The notes under the pieces: generated by a model
What the model saw: the letters and a program-made list of their open reading frames with translations, nothing else
Database searches by the model: none
What the model was told of the DNA's origin: nothing
Program-made: the position numbers and the translations under genes
Assembly (NCBI RefSeq): GCF_000733755.1
Contig: NZ_JPOF01000003.1
Location: forward strand, 1,404,501 to 1,468,500
DNA from: Lachnoclostridium phytofermentans
GTDB lineage: Bacteria > Bacillota > Clostridia > Lachnospirales > Lachnospiraceae
DNA length: 64,000 nucleotides
Direction: 5' to 3'
Shown: piece after piece, positions 53,243 through 62,723 of the stretch
How the letters are laid out: every line of letters begins with the position of its first letter
Position numbering within the stretch: the stretch's first letter is position 1

Positions 53243-53998
53243 CTAGATTGTACATCCTCTCTCTGCTATACTCCTTTTCCCCTCATAATAACAGCTTTGT
53301 TCTAAATAAAAGTCCTCTAAATTCTTATCTTTATCTAGTAATTCTTTGATACCAACTGTTCCTAGATTATTTCCTTTTGATAGTATCATTACACGATCAC
53401 AAAGTTTTTCCATTTCCCAAAGCATAGTACTTGATACCAATATACAAATTCCTTGTTCATGAGATACTTTTTTTAAAAAATCTCTAATTTTTTTTGTAGC
53501 AATCGGATTAAAATCCCTCACTGGTTCGTCTAGTACAAGAATCATGGGCTTACTAAGAAGTGATAATCCTATTGAAAGGATAAGTTTCATTTCAGCAGAA
53601 TAACTCTTAACTTTATTATTTAAATCAAGCTGAGAAGAAACTAAGACTTTCACTCTTTCTAACTGTTCTTTTCCTTTTTGACTTGCTTTTGCAAACCGAG
53701 ATAAGGTATCTATTCCCGACAAATGTTTCAATAAGCGAGGTAACCTCACTAATACAGCGATTTCCTTTATAGCGTCTTCATAATTATAATCAATGTCATA
53801 GCCGCCTATAATTATGGTTCCTTCTTCTTTTTTAAGTAACCCGGTTACTATCTTGATAATCGTAGTCTTTCCATCTCCTTTTTGACCCAATATGCCAAGG
53901 ATTTCGCCAGAATACCCAGTGAGAGAGACCCTATTTACAATCTTATATTTTTTATATTGTTTCGTTAATCCAACGACTTGCAATGCGATAGTTTTCAT
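53243..53998 (-). CDS. Orphan ABC transporter ATP-binding protein
   Basis: A 251-residue ATPase domain. Walker A is GQKGDGKTTIIK; Walker B is MILVLDEPVRDF; the usual LSGGQ signature is replaced by YSAEMKLILSI, and the switch residue follows as ILVSSTMLWEM with no His. These changes suggest weak or altered ATP hydrolysis. It resembles the CcmA/BcrA export group. No permease gene is next to it, so it is an orphan or works with a distant membrane partner. RBS GGAGGTAAA precedes the ATG. Confidence 0.85.
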   Translation of the reverse strand: MKTIALQVVGLTKQYKKYKIVNRVSLTGYSGEILGILGQKGDGKTTIIKIVTGLLKKEEGTIIIGGYDIDYNYEDAIKEIAVLVRLPRLLKHLSGIDTLSRFAKASQKGKEQLERVKVLVSSQLDLNNKVKSYSAEMKLILSIGLSLLSKPMILVLDEPVRDFNPIATKKIRDFLKKVSHEQGICILVSSTMLWEMEKLCDRVMILSKGNNLGTVGIKELLDKDKNLEDFYLEQSCYYEGKRSIAERGCTI

Positions 53999-54254
53999 TT
54001 TACCTCCATGGACGTACCTTACTTAACCTTGAAAGACTCTTATCCCACATCTTTAAATTGAATTACCTGTATAATTAAAGTATTACCGTAGGTAATTACT
54101 TTAACCAGCTTTTTAATGCTTCTTTGTTTTGCTTCTTGTTTTGCTTCTTCGTTTTATAGATTCAATATATTATATTGAGCACAAGCAATCTTATCAGCAT
54201 ATTGGTATGTAATACTTGTATAAAGGTAACTGTCCTATGGATGGTAAAAAGAAA
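53999..54254. other. Intergenic region with a short T-rich tandem repeat
   Basis: Between 54116 and 54157 a unit close to GCTTCTTGTTTT occurs three times. No coding frame is seen. It separates the ABC ATPase gene from the terminator of the APH-like gene. Confidence 0.4.
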
Positions 54255-54305
54255 TAGACCATTTTGAAATAAACTTTAGCTTAAAAGCTTATCTCAAAAT
54301 GGTCT
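54255..54305 (-). terminator. Terminator of the APH-like gene
   Basis: A 13-bp inverted repeat, TAGACCATTTTGA (54255-54267) / TCAAAATGGTCTA (54293-54305), with an inner GCTTAAAAGC hairpin. The minus-strand tail is TTTCTTTTT. Confidence 0.8.
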
Positions 54306-54319
54306 ACACTATTTATTAT

Positions 54320-55066
54320 TTATTCATATTCTACAACATCCAACCACTTCATTAATAGTTCTTTTTCTTCTGGCTTATCCTTACTTAACTGAGCTGCTGC
54401 CACAATTGGTAACCAAGTCTGCACATATTGCTTCTCAGTCTTGCTCTTTTTACAAAATACATCAAGATAATAATCTGCAAGTTTCTGATCTTCTAAGGCA
54501 AACAATAGATAGGTTCTGGCTGCATCTGCACTTGCATTTCCTTGGGTAGCATGTACCCAGTCGATCACATACATTTTACCGTTTGATACGATAATATTGT
54601 TTGGATTAAAATCACCGTGACATACTTTAACATGCTTTGGCATACCATCTAATCTGGTTAGTAGATCGTACTTTTTAATATTGTCTAACATCTCAAGGCT
54701 ATTAATCTGGCGGATTAATTTATCTTTTAATTTGTTTAATAGTGGAGCTCTCTTAGAGTGGATTTCAAGTTGAAGGTCAACCATTTGATTTATGTACTCT
54801 TCTTTTTTATCTGGATTTTCTTTCATTAATTGACCTAATGTTTTTCCTTCAATGTAATTCATAGTAATTGCCCATTGTCCATCTTCAATTCCAACTTCGC
54901 TAATACTTGGGATCGCTAGACCAGTTTCTTCTACTCTGGTTGTGTTTAATGCCTCATTAAGTACGTCCGTTTTGTTTGTTCCCTTATTGAAAACCTTAAT
55001 TGCATTTTCACCATCACGATAAACACTAGCTTTCTGTCCTTTTGAAATTAAGTTTGTAAGCTTCAT
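54320..55066 (-). CDS. APH-like small-molecule kinase
   Basis: A 248-residue protein of the aminoglycoside phosphotransferase/choline kinase fold. The N-lobe has KASVYRDGENAIKVF (the ATP Lys). The catalytic loop is VCHGDFNPNNIIV (HGDxxxxN) and the metal Asp is in YVIDWVHATQ. It lacks known resistance-enzyme features; this cytosolic type has unknown natural substrates and is common in Clostridia. The ATG has a GAGGAGC-type RBS. It is a single-gene unit with its own terminator. Confidence 0.85.
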   Translation of the reverse strand: MKLTNLISKGQKASVYRDGENAIKVFNKGTNKTDVLNEALNTTRVEETGLAIPSISEVGIEDGQWAITMNYIEGKTLGQLMKENPDKKEEYINQMVDLQLEIHSKRAPLLNKLKDKLIRQINSLEMLDNIKKYDLLTRLDGMPKHVKVCHGDFNPNNIIVSNGKMYVIDWVHATQGNASADAARTYLLFALEDQKLADYYLDVFCKKSKTEKQYVQTWLPIVAAAQLSKDKPEEKELLMKWLDVVEYE

Positions 55067-55337
55067 AATATTTGCTCCTCTCGTCTAGTCTTTGATAAGT
55101 CGTACTATATCTTCATATCCTATATAGTTTTGTGATATTTATATAAAATACTCTGAATTGATACTATAATTATAGCATATATTGCTAAATTTGTATAGTG
55201 TTATCTCTAACTTACTTCATACTATTTTTTCGTATTATCCAGTTAACACATAGATGTTTTAGATTTACGAACTAATCCTGTATTTATCCTACTTGACTGT
55301 AATAACATACCTCTCTTCCATACAAGCATCAACTTTC
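55067..55337. other. Divergent intergenic region
   Basis: AT-rich. It includes the small palindrome TAGCATATATTGCTA (about 55173) beside a TATAAT-like element, possibly the APH-like gene promoter region. No gene is seen. Confidence 0.4.
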
Positions 55338-55366
55338 TTTACTTCGATATTTGCTTGTACTATAAT
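55338..55366 (+). promoter_or_regulatory. araD promoter
   Basis: TTTACT (55338-55343), 17-nt spacer, TATAAT (55361-55366), 45 nt before the ATG. Confidence 0.55.
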
Positions 55367-55410
55367 AAATACAGACACTTATTCTATTATACATAACAGG
55401 GGGAAGAAAA

Positions 55411-56130
55411 ATGTTAGAAAAGTTGAAAGACGAAGTTTATCAAGCTAATATGATGTTACCAAAACACGGATTGATTACCTTAACCTGGGGTAATGTTTCT
55501 GCCAGGGATAAAGAAACAGGATATATTGTAATTAAACCATCCGGAGTTGAGTATACTAATATGAGACCAGAGGACATGGTTGTGGTAGACTTAGAAGGAC
55601 ATGTAATAGAAGGTGCCCTAAATCCTTCTTCAGATACCGCAACTCATATTGAACTATATCAAGCATATCCTGACCTTGGAGGTATTGTTCATACACATTC
55701 ACGCTTTGCAACCATTTTTGCACAAGCTGGCGCTTCTATTCCTGCACTTGGTACGACCCATGCAGATTACTTTTATGGTACCATTCCTTGCACTCGTAAA
55801 ATGACAAAAAGTGAAATCAAAGGTTCCTATGAGAAGGAAACAGGAAGTGTTATCATTGATACTTTCGAAAATCTTAACATTGATCCCTATCAGGTTCCAT
55901 CCGTTCTCGTTCATAGTCATGGTCCATTTACCTGGGGAAATAGCGCTATGAAAGCGGTAGAAAATGCAATTGTTTTAGAAGAAGTGGCGCAAATGGCTTG
56001 GCATACTTTACTACTCTATCAAAGTAATCACATTACCAATACTTGTCCTTCCATGCAACAGGATTTATTAGACAAACACTACCTTAGGAAACATGGTCCA
56101 AACTCATATTACGGTCAAAAACGTTCATAA
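55411..56130 (+). CDS. araD: L-ribulose-5-phosphate 4-epimerase
   Basis: A 239-residue class II aldolase-fold enzyme that converts L-ribulose-5-phosphate to D-xylulose-5-phosphate in L-arabinose use. [10 protein letters not shown] is the substrate/phosphate region. [14 protein letters not shown] supplies zinc-binding His. [14 protein letters not shown] and [10 protein letters not shown] are specific to AraD. It is alone here: araA, araB and araR are not adjacent, so the pathway is split across the genome. RBS GGGGGAAG precedes the ATG. Confidence 0.94.
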   Translation: MLEKLKDEVYQANMMLPKHGLITLTWGNVSARDKETGYIVIKPSGVEYTNMRPEDMVVVDLEGHVIEGALNPSSDTATHIELYQAYPDLGGIVHTHSRFATIFAQAGASIPALGTTHADYFYGTIPCTRKMTKSEIKGSYEKETGSVIIDTFENLNIDPYQVPSVLVHSHGPFTWGNSAMKAVENAIVLEEVAQMAWHTLLLYQSNHITNTCPSMQQDLLDKHYLRKHGPNSYYGQKRS

Positions 56131-56214
56131 TAGTTCTTTGTTGCTGTTTCAATGATTTATAGGATTTCATCTTGCGACATGTACAAAAATACATTATAAT
56201 AACAATATACGGGC

Positions 56215-56250
56215 ACCCCGTCAAGTTTAGCTTGAACGGGGTCTTGTCGT
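56215..56250 (+). terminator. Terminator after araD
   Basis: Stem ACCCCGT (56215-56221) / ACGGGGT (56236-56242) with an inner AAG/CTT pairing and a short tail CTTGTCGTTT. The tail is weak. Confidence 0.6.
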
Positions 56251-56314
56251 TTATCAAAGCAATTGCCAAATAATCGCTTTGCAATCGCTTTTTCACATAG
56301 ATTCGGAGGATTTT

Positions 56315-57856
56315 ATGAAGGAAAAATTAAGAAAAAACTTCCGTAGGCTCCTTGCAATTACATTCACCGTATTATTTACGGCTTCCCCAACCTTAGCCTA
56401 TGCGGATTCCAATACAAACAAAGAAAATGTTTCATCTACTGTTGATGTATCTGATTTTACCTGGCCAACAGGTCCAGAAGTATATGCCGACGCTGCCATC
56501 GTTATGGAGGCTAGCACAGGCTTAATTTTGTATGAAAAAGATATTTATGATAAGCACTACCCTGCAAGTATCACCAAAATCATGACAACCTTGTTAGCAA
56601 TTGAAAATAATAATCTAAATGAAACCATGACAATGTCCCATGCAGCAGAGTGGGATGTTGATTTTAATAGTAGCCGAATTGGCCTCGTGGAAGGTGAATC
56701 CCTTACTTTAAAGGATGCCTTATATGGTGTAATGCTTGAGTCCGCCAACGAAGTATCGTATGGTGTTGGTGAGCACGTTGCTAACGGTCCAATCACAGAT
56801 TTTACTGCAATGATGAATGCTCGTGCCAAAGAGCTTGGCTGTGTAAATACCAATTTTGTTAATCCTCATGGACTTCATGATGATAACCACTATACTTGTG
56901 CCTATGATATGGCTCTCATCAGCCGTGCAGCGATTGCGCTTCCGGAATTTCGTACTATCACAGGTACAAGGACTTATACTATACCTGCAACCAATAAAAA
57001 TGTAGCACGCCCTTTAGCTAACCATCACCGTTTTATTCGAAAGACTTTGAATTATGAAGGTGCAATCGGCGGGAAAACCGGTGGAACTACAGAAGCTAAG
57101 ACGACACTGGTTACTTATGCAGAACGTAATGGTTTGACCTTAATTGCTGTTGTTCTGCATGTTGATACTGGTTTACACGCTTATGAAGACACCGCAAAAA
57201 TCCTTGATTTTGCGTTTGATAATTATGCTCTCTATCGTATTGAAGATACCGAAAGTGTGAATACTTCTGGATTTACATCTTTATTTAAAGATTTTCCTGC
57301 CTTTGTTAAGCCAGAGCAAAGCCCATTGCGACTCAGTTCAAATAGTAATGTTGTACTTCCTATCACAGCAAACTATAAAGATGCTGAAAAAACTATAACA
57401 TATACTCCTGTAAAAGAATATGTCCATGGTAATAATGTCGTAGGACAAATCTCGTATACCTATGCTGGAAAATACGTAGGATCAACTGATATTATATACT
57501 ATAACAAAGACTATCCTCTAACAAAAGCAGAGTTTGATGCCCAATGGCCTGATTACTTGATTCCTCCTGAGCTCATTTTTACAGACTCTGAAACTAATGA
57601 TCCAGAAACATCTGAAAAAGAAAACATACCAGTAACCTCAGATTCGACAAAGGATAAAGAATCAAAGAAGGAAGGTTCCTCTCTACTAAAGCCAATACTT
57701 CTTGGCGTAACGGTATCTGCTATTGTTTTATTAGTAGGTTACTATCTGCTTTTTATTGAGTTACCACATCGCAAGCGTCGTAGAAGATATCATGAAAATC
57801 ATAAACGCAGAATGGAATCAATGCGTAGAAATTATCGTGATGATTTTACAGAATAA
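56315..57856 (+). CDS. D-alanyl-D-alanine carboxypeptidase (PBP5/DacF type)
   Basis: A 513-residue exported serine peptidase (S11). A signal peptide spans about 1-32 (basic start, then LLAITFTVLFTASPTLAYA). The SxxK motif is PASITKIMT, SxN is SANEVS and KTG is GGKTGGTTEA. A PBP5-type C-terminal domain follows, then a charged linker and a C-terminal membrane segment (LLGVTVSAIVLLVGYYLLFI) with an Arg/Lys-rich cytoplasmic tail. It trims the terminal D-Ala from peptidoglycan stem peptides outside the cell. The ATG at 56315 follows CGGAGGA. Confidence 0.94.
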   Translation: MKEKLRKNFRRLLAITFTVLFTASPTLAYADSNTNKENVSSTVDVSDFTWPTGPEVYADAAIVMEASTGLILYEKDIYDKHYPASITKIMTTLLAIENNNLNETMTMSHAAEWDVDFNSSRIGLVEGESLTLKDALYGVMLESANEVSYGVGEHVANGPITDFTAMMNARAKELGCVNTNFVNPHGLHDDNHYTCAYDMALISRAAIALPEFRTITGTRTYTIPATNKNVARPLANHHRFIRKTLNYEGAIGGKTGGTTEAKTTLVTYAERNGLTLIAVVLHVDTGLHAYEDTAKILDFAFDNYALYRIEDTESVNTSGFTSLFKDFPAFVKPEQSPLRLSSNSNVVLPITANYKDAEKTITYTPVKEYVHGNNVVGQISYTYAGKYVGSTDIIYYNKDYPLTKAEFDAQWPDYLIPPELIFTDSETNDPETSEKENIPVTSDSTKDKESKKEGSSLLKPILLGVTVSAIVLLVGYYLLFIELPHRKRRRRYHENHKRRMESMRRNYRDDFTE

Positions 57857-57877
57857 AATATCAAAAACATATTAACA

Positions 57878-57910
57878 TAAGGTCAGCACTACTTCTTAGC
57901 GCTGACCTTA
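57878..57910 (+). terminator. Terminator after the carboxypeptidase gene
   Basis: A 10-bp inverted repeat, TAAGGTCAGC (57878-57887) / GCTGACCTTA (57901-57910), then CTTATCTACTTTTTATT. Confidence 0.7.
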
Positions 57911-57965
57911 CTTATCTACTTTTTATTCAATTCTTTTTACTTTCGTTTATTAGAAAACTAGTCTA

Positions 57966-58664
57966 CTATTCTTCTGTTGTCTTTGTATCATTTCCTACTA
58001 TTTTTTGCAATAAAGCGTTGATTCCTTCCAGGTTTTTCAATATATCTTCCATCTCATTTTGATAATTATTATTCAATGTTACAATTTGATCTTCCAATCC
58101 GGAATGATTGTTTGTAAGAAGATTCGGTAGTGCTTCTTCTAACATAGAAACAGCATAATTAATTTCCTTTAGAGTAGACTGCGTATTTTCATTTGTATTT
58201 AATGCTACTTGACGTGCATTTTCTCTACTATATTGAACCAAAGCCTTAATCCCATGACGAAGGAGCTTTGTATTATCTTCTTGATCTTTTTGTATCTTTT
58301 GCTCTAAGGTTTCTAAACGAGTTAATACATCAAGCATGGAAACACTATCGACTTCTTCCCCGTCTTCTTCTTGAGCCGCTTTATAAATTGCTCTTTCTAA
58401 TCTTTCAATCTTTGTATAATTACGTTTCACCTCAAACATAGCTTGCTCAAACTTATCATCGAAATCACATTGATCAAGCTGATATTTTTGATATATATCA
58501 TGTTCTATCTTATCTACTAGAAAATAAGCTGCAATTAACATTAAAACAGCGGACAGTCCTACTGCCAGATAATCCTTATGGAATTCTATTAAGATAAATG
58601 CTGCAAAAAAGGCTGCTGCAACAAAGAAGATAATATAAATAACCTTTGATTTTCTGTTCTTCAA
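57966..58664 (-). CDS. Two-span membrane protein with long coiled coil
   Basis: A 232-residue protein: two adjacent membrane segments (about 8-28 and 32-52, with IIFFVAAAFFAAFILIEF and YLAVGLSAVLMLIAAYFLV) and then a cytoplasmic, acidic, helical coiled-coil region to the end. I do not recognise a family. It could be a scaffold or a cell-division-related protein; the layout resembles small membrane-anchored coiled-coil proteins. It is monocistronic. Confidence 0.65.
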   Translation of the reverse strand: MKNRKSKVIYIIFFVAAAFFAAFILIEFHKDYLAVGLSAVLMLIAAYFLVDKIEHDIYQKYQLDQCDFDDKFEQAMFEVKRNYTKIERLERAIYKAAQEEDGEEVDSVSMLDVLTRLETLEQKIQKDQEDNTKLLRHGIKALVQYSRENARQVALNTNENTQSTLKEINYAVSMLEEALPNLLTNNHSGLEDQIVTLNNNYQNEMEDILKNLEGINALLQKIVGNDTKTTEE

Positions 58665-58885
58665 TCTGTTTTCCTCCTATGCTGTTTTACACTCTGTCTA
58701 TATCATGACTTATCAGAAGATGCTATTTTACCACTAATATAGCACACTGGCTTTTTGTATAGTAATCTAATTATCGAAACATAAACTTTATTCTTATAAT
58801 ATACTTATCGGATTGTACACGTAATTATATGATATTTATTTTATTTTTATCTAAATTTCTAAAGCTATAGTTTTATATTCTAAAA

Positions 58886-58915
58886 TACAAAAAGCTGTAG
58901 GTTAATACCTACAGC
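58886..58915 (-). terminator. Terminator of tRNA-Arg
   Basis: Stem GCTGTAGGT (58894-58902) / ACCTACAGC (58907-58915) with T-run on the minus strand. Confidence 0.85.
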
Positions 58916-58921
58916 CTATTA

Positions 58922-58993
58922 CGTCCCCAACAGGAATCGAACCTGTAACTAATCCTTAGGAGGGATTTATTATATCCGTTTAACTATGAGGAC
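58922..58993 (-). tRNA. tRNA-Arg (anticodon CCT)
   Basis: A 72-nt cloverleaf on the minus strand. Acceptor GTCCTCA pairs with TGGGGAC. The anticodon stem is AATCC/GGATT with loop CTCCTAA, so anticodon CCT reads AGG (Arg). The T arm is ACAGG-TTCGATT-CCTGT. CCA is not encoded. A terminator follows directly. Confidence 0.95.
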
Positions 58994-59025
58994 TTATGGA
59001 TAACACAATATTTATTATATTCAAA

Positions 59026-59904
59026 TTATGCGATAAAGTCAACCATTCCCTGCATCCAGATCGTTCCTCTAAATCTTCTTCCTACTTGTGGTTCACCAAA
59101 TAAATCTTCTTTATTAATGCAAACCTCAAAGGTTAATCCATTGCATTCTAATTGCATTAGATATAACATTTCCTTTGTTTCTTCATTACTAACTTCTCGC
59201 CACTCAATAATAGTACCTAAGACGGTATAATTATCAGACTCTGATCCATATGGAATAAATGATGTTTCTACAATGGAATAAATATCTTCCTTTTTAATCC
59301 GTTTTGAGACCATAGCATACATATCTATATCATCTATAGTAAGGCTATCAATAGCTTCTTGATTTCCTTTTTTTGCTTCTGCAATTAATTGGTTGCGATA
59401 TTTCATATCTGCCTTATTGCTATCTATCTGACGTTCTGTCTTTTCTACAGGCAGTAATATCTTTCCTTCTTGTGCCAATCCAGCTAAGGTTATTGATCGA
59501 AGTCCCATAGAATCCGTTTTTTCTTTTATTGATAGATAATCAATCGCATTCTGTAAATAAAAGATAAGAGATACTCCTAAGCGATAATCATCGCACATTC
59601 CGGTATAAGCATCTGTATCAACGCGTTTACTAATATAAACTTCTTCCCTTGTGCTAACATTTTGACCATGAAAATAAGGATAATAATGTTCTACATGAAA
59701 TTGATCATTCTCATCATATTCACCCCGTACTGTTAACCCTATTCCTTCTGCAAATTCAAAAGATAATTCTGCCACAGCAGTATTATCCTTAAAACTATAT
59801 TTGCATTTATTGGTAGCTTGTTCCACTACTTTATGAATTAAGGCTTCCACCTGTCTTCTATTATTTAATTTACTAAATCCTATTGCTCTTAAAAAACTAT
59901 GCAT
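59026..59904 (-). CDS. DUF3881-family protein
   Basis: A 292-residue soluble protein I recognise as the DUF3881 family, essentially confined to Lachnospiraceae. It begins MHSFLRAIGFSKLNNRRQVE and contains FEFAEGIGLTVRGEYDENDQ and YFHGQNVSTREEVYISKRVDTDAYTGMCDD, both conserved. No catalytic motif or membrane segment is visible. Its function is unknown. It lies between the tRNA-Arg gene and the HD-GYP gene on the same strand. Confidence 0.85.
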   Translation of the reverse strand: MHSFLRAIGFSKLNNRRQVEALIHKVVEQATNKCKYSFKDNTAVAELSFEFAEGIGLTVRGEYDENDQFHVEHYYPYFHGQNVSTREEVYISKRVDTDAYTGMCDDYRLGVSLIFYLQNAIDYLSIKEKTDSMGLRSITLAGLAQEGKILLPVEKTERQIDSNKADMKYRNQLIAEAKKGNQEAIDSLTIDDIDMYAMVSKRIKKEDIYSIVETSFIPYGSESDNYTVLGTIIEWREVSNEETKEMLYLMQLECNGLTFEVCINKEDLFGEPQVGRRFRGTIWMQGMVDFIA

Positions 59905-60025
59905 TAATTCACCTAATAACTTTCTTTTTGCTGTATTTCATTCTATGTGAAAACTTCATTTCTTAGTTATATCATATTAATGATAACTTAGCAACTAGGG
60001 AATATAGTAACTATTATATCGTCAT

Positions 60026-61108
60026 CTACTCCTCGATTGTGTCTCGTACATAAGTTGTAAGTTCCTTTGATAAATCAACGATTCTTCCCTTTTTGCTTAA
60101 ATCTAATTCTTTTACACCTAAGACCTGTACAATTGGACGTGTTGGCATGCGATAGTTTTGGCGTATTACAATTCCAATTTCTTCAGTATTAAGAAGAACA
60201 TATGTTCCTATTGGATATACAGCTACAACTTCGACAAAAGCATTGACTATCTTAAAATCAAATAATATACCCGCTTTACTCATTATATTATCAATTACAT
60301 GGTGAACTTTATATTTAAGCCTTTGATTGCTGTAAACAGCACGATCTAGCTCATCACAAATTGCCACAATCTTTGTTTCTATACTAATCTTATCCTTTGT
60401 TAATCGCATTGGATATCCGCTTCCATCATCTCTTTCATGATGACTTAAAATAATATCCTTCGCTGTATTTGTTAACCAATCCTCATCCTTTACCATGGTA
60501 TAGCCTGTTAATACGTGCTTTTTAATCTCAACTAATTGTTTTTCATCACATTCCTCTTCGTTAACTTTCTCATAATCGAATGGCAAATAAGCGATGCCTA
60601 GGTCATGGAGCAAAGCGCCAACTGCAATCTCTTGAATCTTCTTTTGTGGTAATTTTAGTTTTGAAGCAATTAAAACTGCCAAGGTTGAAACATTAATGCT
60701 ATGAGTATAGGTAGAATGATTTTTCTCTCGTATCGTTGAAACGTTATACATTACATTAGGTTGTTCTAGTATTTCTTGAATAATATGATTTGCTACATCT
60801 ACGACTCCAGTTAATTCATTACTAGCACAACACGTATAGCGTTCGATTGTATCTTTAATTTGTCCAACACACTCTTCTAATATTTTTTTCTCAACCTGAA
60901 TTTCCACAGTTCCTTTCACTAAATTATCTATTTTTTGATTTTTTACTTCCTCAACATAGATCCAGTCAATATGTAGCTCTTTTAATTTTTGGATATATTC
61001 TTTTTTTATTTTTGATCCAACTGGAATGATGACAAGACCATGATTTGTTGCAATCTCCTTTGCAACGGTCTCTCCGCCTATTAAATTATCTACAGACATT
61101 CGTTTCAA
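60026..61108 (-). CDS. HD-GYP-domain protein, probable c-di-GMP phosphodiesterase
   Basis: A 360-residue protein. The N-terminal about 120 residues form a DUF3391-like regulatory region (VDNLIGGETVAKEIATNHG). The C-terminal HD-GYP domain (about 130-300) has the metal motifs LLHDLGIAYLP (HD) and SHHERDDGSGYPMRL (HHE and GYP). HD-GYP proteins hydrolyse c-di-GMP to GMP. The start is TTG at 61108 with GGAGG 9 nt upstream; ATG codons at 61138 (no RBS) and 61099 are alternatives. A terminator precedes it on the minus strand, so it is its own unit. Confidence 0.9.
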   Translation of the reverse strand: MKRMSVDNLIGGETVAKEIATNHGLVIIPVGSKIKKEYIQKLKELHIDWIYVEEVKNQKIDNLVKGTVEIQVEKKILEECVGQIKDTIERYTCCASNELTGVVDVANHIIQEILEQPNVMYNVSTIREKNHSTYTHSINVSTLAVLIASKLKLPQKKIQEIAVGALLHDLGIAYLPFDYEKVNEEECDEKQLVEIKKHVLTGYTMVKDEDWLTNTAKDIILSHHERDDGSGYPMRLTKDKISIETKIVAICDELDRAVYSNQRLKYKVHHVIDNIMSKAGILFDFKIVNAFVEVVAVYPIGTYVLLNTEEIGIVIRQNYRMPTRPIVQVLGVKELDLSKKGRIVDLSKELTTYVRDTIEE

Positions 61109-61198
61109 TGAGCTACTCCTCCACTTCTTAATGAACATGATGTATAAGCAAGCAATCTCGTTTATTAATAATCACTTCAATAAAATGTATTTATTAAT

Positions 61199-61243
61199 AA
61201 AAAGTCTTAGAACGAAGACACTTCTTTCATTCGCTCTAAGACT
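61199..61243 (-). terminator. Terminator after the DUF4446 gene
   Basis: A 14-bp near-perfect stem, AGTCTTAGAGCGAA / TTCGTTCTAAGACT (minus-strand reading), then TTTTTATT. It ends the parA-parB-DUF4446 transcript. Confidence 0.85.
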
Positions 61244-61250
61244 ACTTTTT

Positions 61251-61763
61251 TTACTCAAAATAGTTCTTCTTGTTTTTTGCTTCGCTTAATACCTGTTTTT
61301 CTTCTTCTGATAAAAGTACAAATGATTCTCCTTTAATAATCTCCTTTACATAAGTATAGCAACCTTCTCTACTGCTATGCATCGATGTAATAATAAATCC
61401 CCCATTATTATCATCTAATAAACAAAGGGAAAAACTTAATTTACCTCCCATTTCTTTGAAGGCATCATACTTAACAATACTACATTTTTGATAAGTATTC
61501 AATAAGTTCTCAGTAATTTTATGAATACTAGTTTTCATAGACTTTGTATCTTCTTTTAATTGATCCACCTCTTGAAAACGGTTTAAAATTGTACTTTCAA
61601 GAGTTTTGCCTTCGCTTCCTTCCATGAAAGCATTATATTTCTTCTTTAATTTTCTTTGCTTTACTAATATTACGATTTGTATTATAAATATTATTAATAA
61701 CGCAACTATAGCTCCCAATACTACATAACTACCATCTATACCAAGTCTATCAAATAGTTCCAT
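61251..61763 (-). CDS. DUF4446-family membrane protein
   Basis: A 170-residue protein: one N-terminal membrane segment (about 12-36, GSYVVLGAIVALLIIFIIQIVILV), a coiled-coil linker (LKKKYNAFMEGSEGK, then helices to about 85) and a C-terminal compact domain with KYDAFKEMGGKLSFSLCLLDDNNGGFIITSMHSSREGCYTYVKEI. This is the DUF4446 pattern, found beside parB in Clostridia. Its function is unknown; the conserved par context suggests a link to chromosome segregation or cell envelope. It follows parB by 70 nt. Confidence 0.88.
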   Translation of the reverse strand: MELFDRLGIDGSYVVLGAIVALLIIFIIQIVILVKQRKLKKKYNAFMEGSEGKTLESTILNRFQEVDQLKEDTKSMKTSIHKITENLLNTYQKCSIVKYDAFKEMGGKLSFSLCLLDDNNGGFIITSMHSSREGCYTYVKEIIKGESFVLLSEEEKQVLSEAKNKKNYFE

Positions 61764-61833
61764 TCTCCTTCTTACCTTCCTCTACTTTTTTCGATTGTTT
61801 TATAATTTCTCTAATTTCTTGGTATTTATTTTT

Positions 61834-62721
61834 CTAAGCTAATGTATTAATTAAATCTAGAATACGCTCAAAGTCATCTTGAGAATAGTATTCGATTTCT
61901 ATTTTCCCTTTATTATTAGTTCCTCTACGAATCTCAACTTTACTTCCAAAGATAGCTTTCATACGTTCTTCAATATCTTTATAAATAAAGCTATTATCAT
62001 TCGTTGCTGCTATTTCCTTTTCTGGCTTGTCCTTTAGCATATGCTTGACTAGTTTTTCTGTTTCACGTACACTTAATTTTTCATCAAACACTTTTGTAGC
62101 TAAACGATATTGCAGCTCAATATCTTCAATTCCCAGCAAAGCTCGTGCGTGACCACCTGATATCATATCATCAATTACCATCTGTTGTACACGCTTGTCC
62201 AACTTTAATAAACGCATACTATTGGTAACAGAAACTCTACTTTTTCCAACCCTTTCAGCTACTTCATCCTGCTTTAGTTTAAATTCAGATATTAGTTTTT
62301 CATAAGCAATTGCTTCTTCTATTGCATTCAAGTCTTCTCTTTGAATGTTTTCAATTAACGCAATCTCCAATATCTGTTGCTTTGTATATTCTTTTATAAT
62401 GATCGGGATTTCTTTGAGACCTGCAATCCTTGATGCTCTCCATCTTCTTTCTCCCGCTATAATTTCATAACGTTCTCCTTTTTTATGAACAATTAAAGGT
62501 TGAATTACACCATGCATCTTAATAGAATCCGCTAACTCATGTAATGCATCCTCATCAAAATGGGTACGTGGTTGTGTTTTATTTGGTTCTATCAAATTAA
62601 TGTTCACTAATGTTTCACGTGAAACCTTTTCTTGATTCTCCTTTGTTTTAGGTTCACTTTTTTCTATCTTCTCAACAATAAGTGAATCTAGACCCTTACC
62701 TAAACCTTTTCTTGGTGCCAT
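61834..62721 (-). CDS. parB: Chromosome partitioning protein ParB (Spo0J)
   Basis: A 295-residue ParB. It starts APRKGLGKGLDSLI. The CTP-binding N-terminal domain has LIEPNKTQPRTHFDEDALHELADSIKMHGVIQPLIV and GERRWRASRIAGL (CTP motif). Then come ALIENIQREDLNAIEEA and the parS-binding helix-turn-helix EVAERVGKSRVSVTNSMRLLKL, with a C-terminal dimerisation domain. It clamps onto DNA at parS, loads SMC and works with ParA. It follows parA by 2 nt. A parS site lies inside this gene. Confidence 0.97.
   Translation of the reverse strand: MAPRKGLGKGLDSLIVEKIEKSEPKTKENQEKVSRETLVNINLIEPNKTQPRTHFDEDALHELADSIKMHGVIQPLIVHKKGERYEIIAGERRWRASRIAGLKEIPIIIKEYTKQQILEIALIENIQREDLNAIEEAIAYEKLISEFKLKQDEVAERVGKSRVSVTNSMRLLKLDKRVQQMVIDDMISGGHARALLGIEDIELQYRLATKVFDEKLSVRETEKLVKHMLKDKPEKEIAATNDNSFIYKDIEERMKAIFGSKVEIRRGTNNKGKIEIEYYSQDDFERILDLINTLA
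62611..62626. promoter_or_regulatory. parS centromere site
   Basis: TGTTTCACGTGAAACC matches the 16-bp consensus TGTTTCACGTGAAACA at 15 of 16 positions. It is within the coding region of parB. Confidence 0.93.
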
Positions 62722-62723
62722 AA

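Noticed and set aside
54116-54157. Possible CRISPR-like repeat (three GCTTCTTGTTTT units)
   Set aside because: Units are contiguous, about 12-15 nt and T-rich, with no spacers and no cas genes in the window.
54320-55066. Aminoglycoside resistance phosphotransferase
   Set aside because: Only the general APH fold is visible; no resistance-enzyme-specific motifs or mobile context are seen, so a metabolic kinase is as likely.
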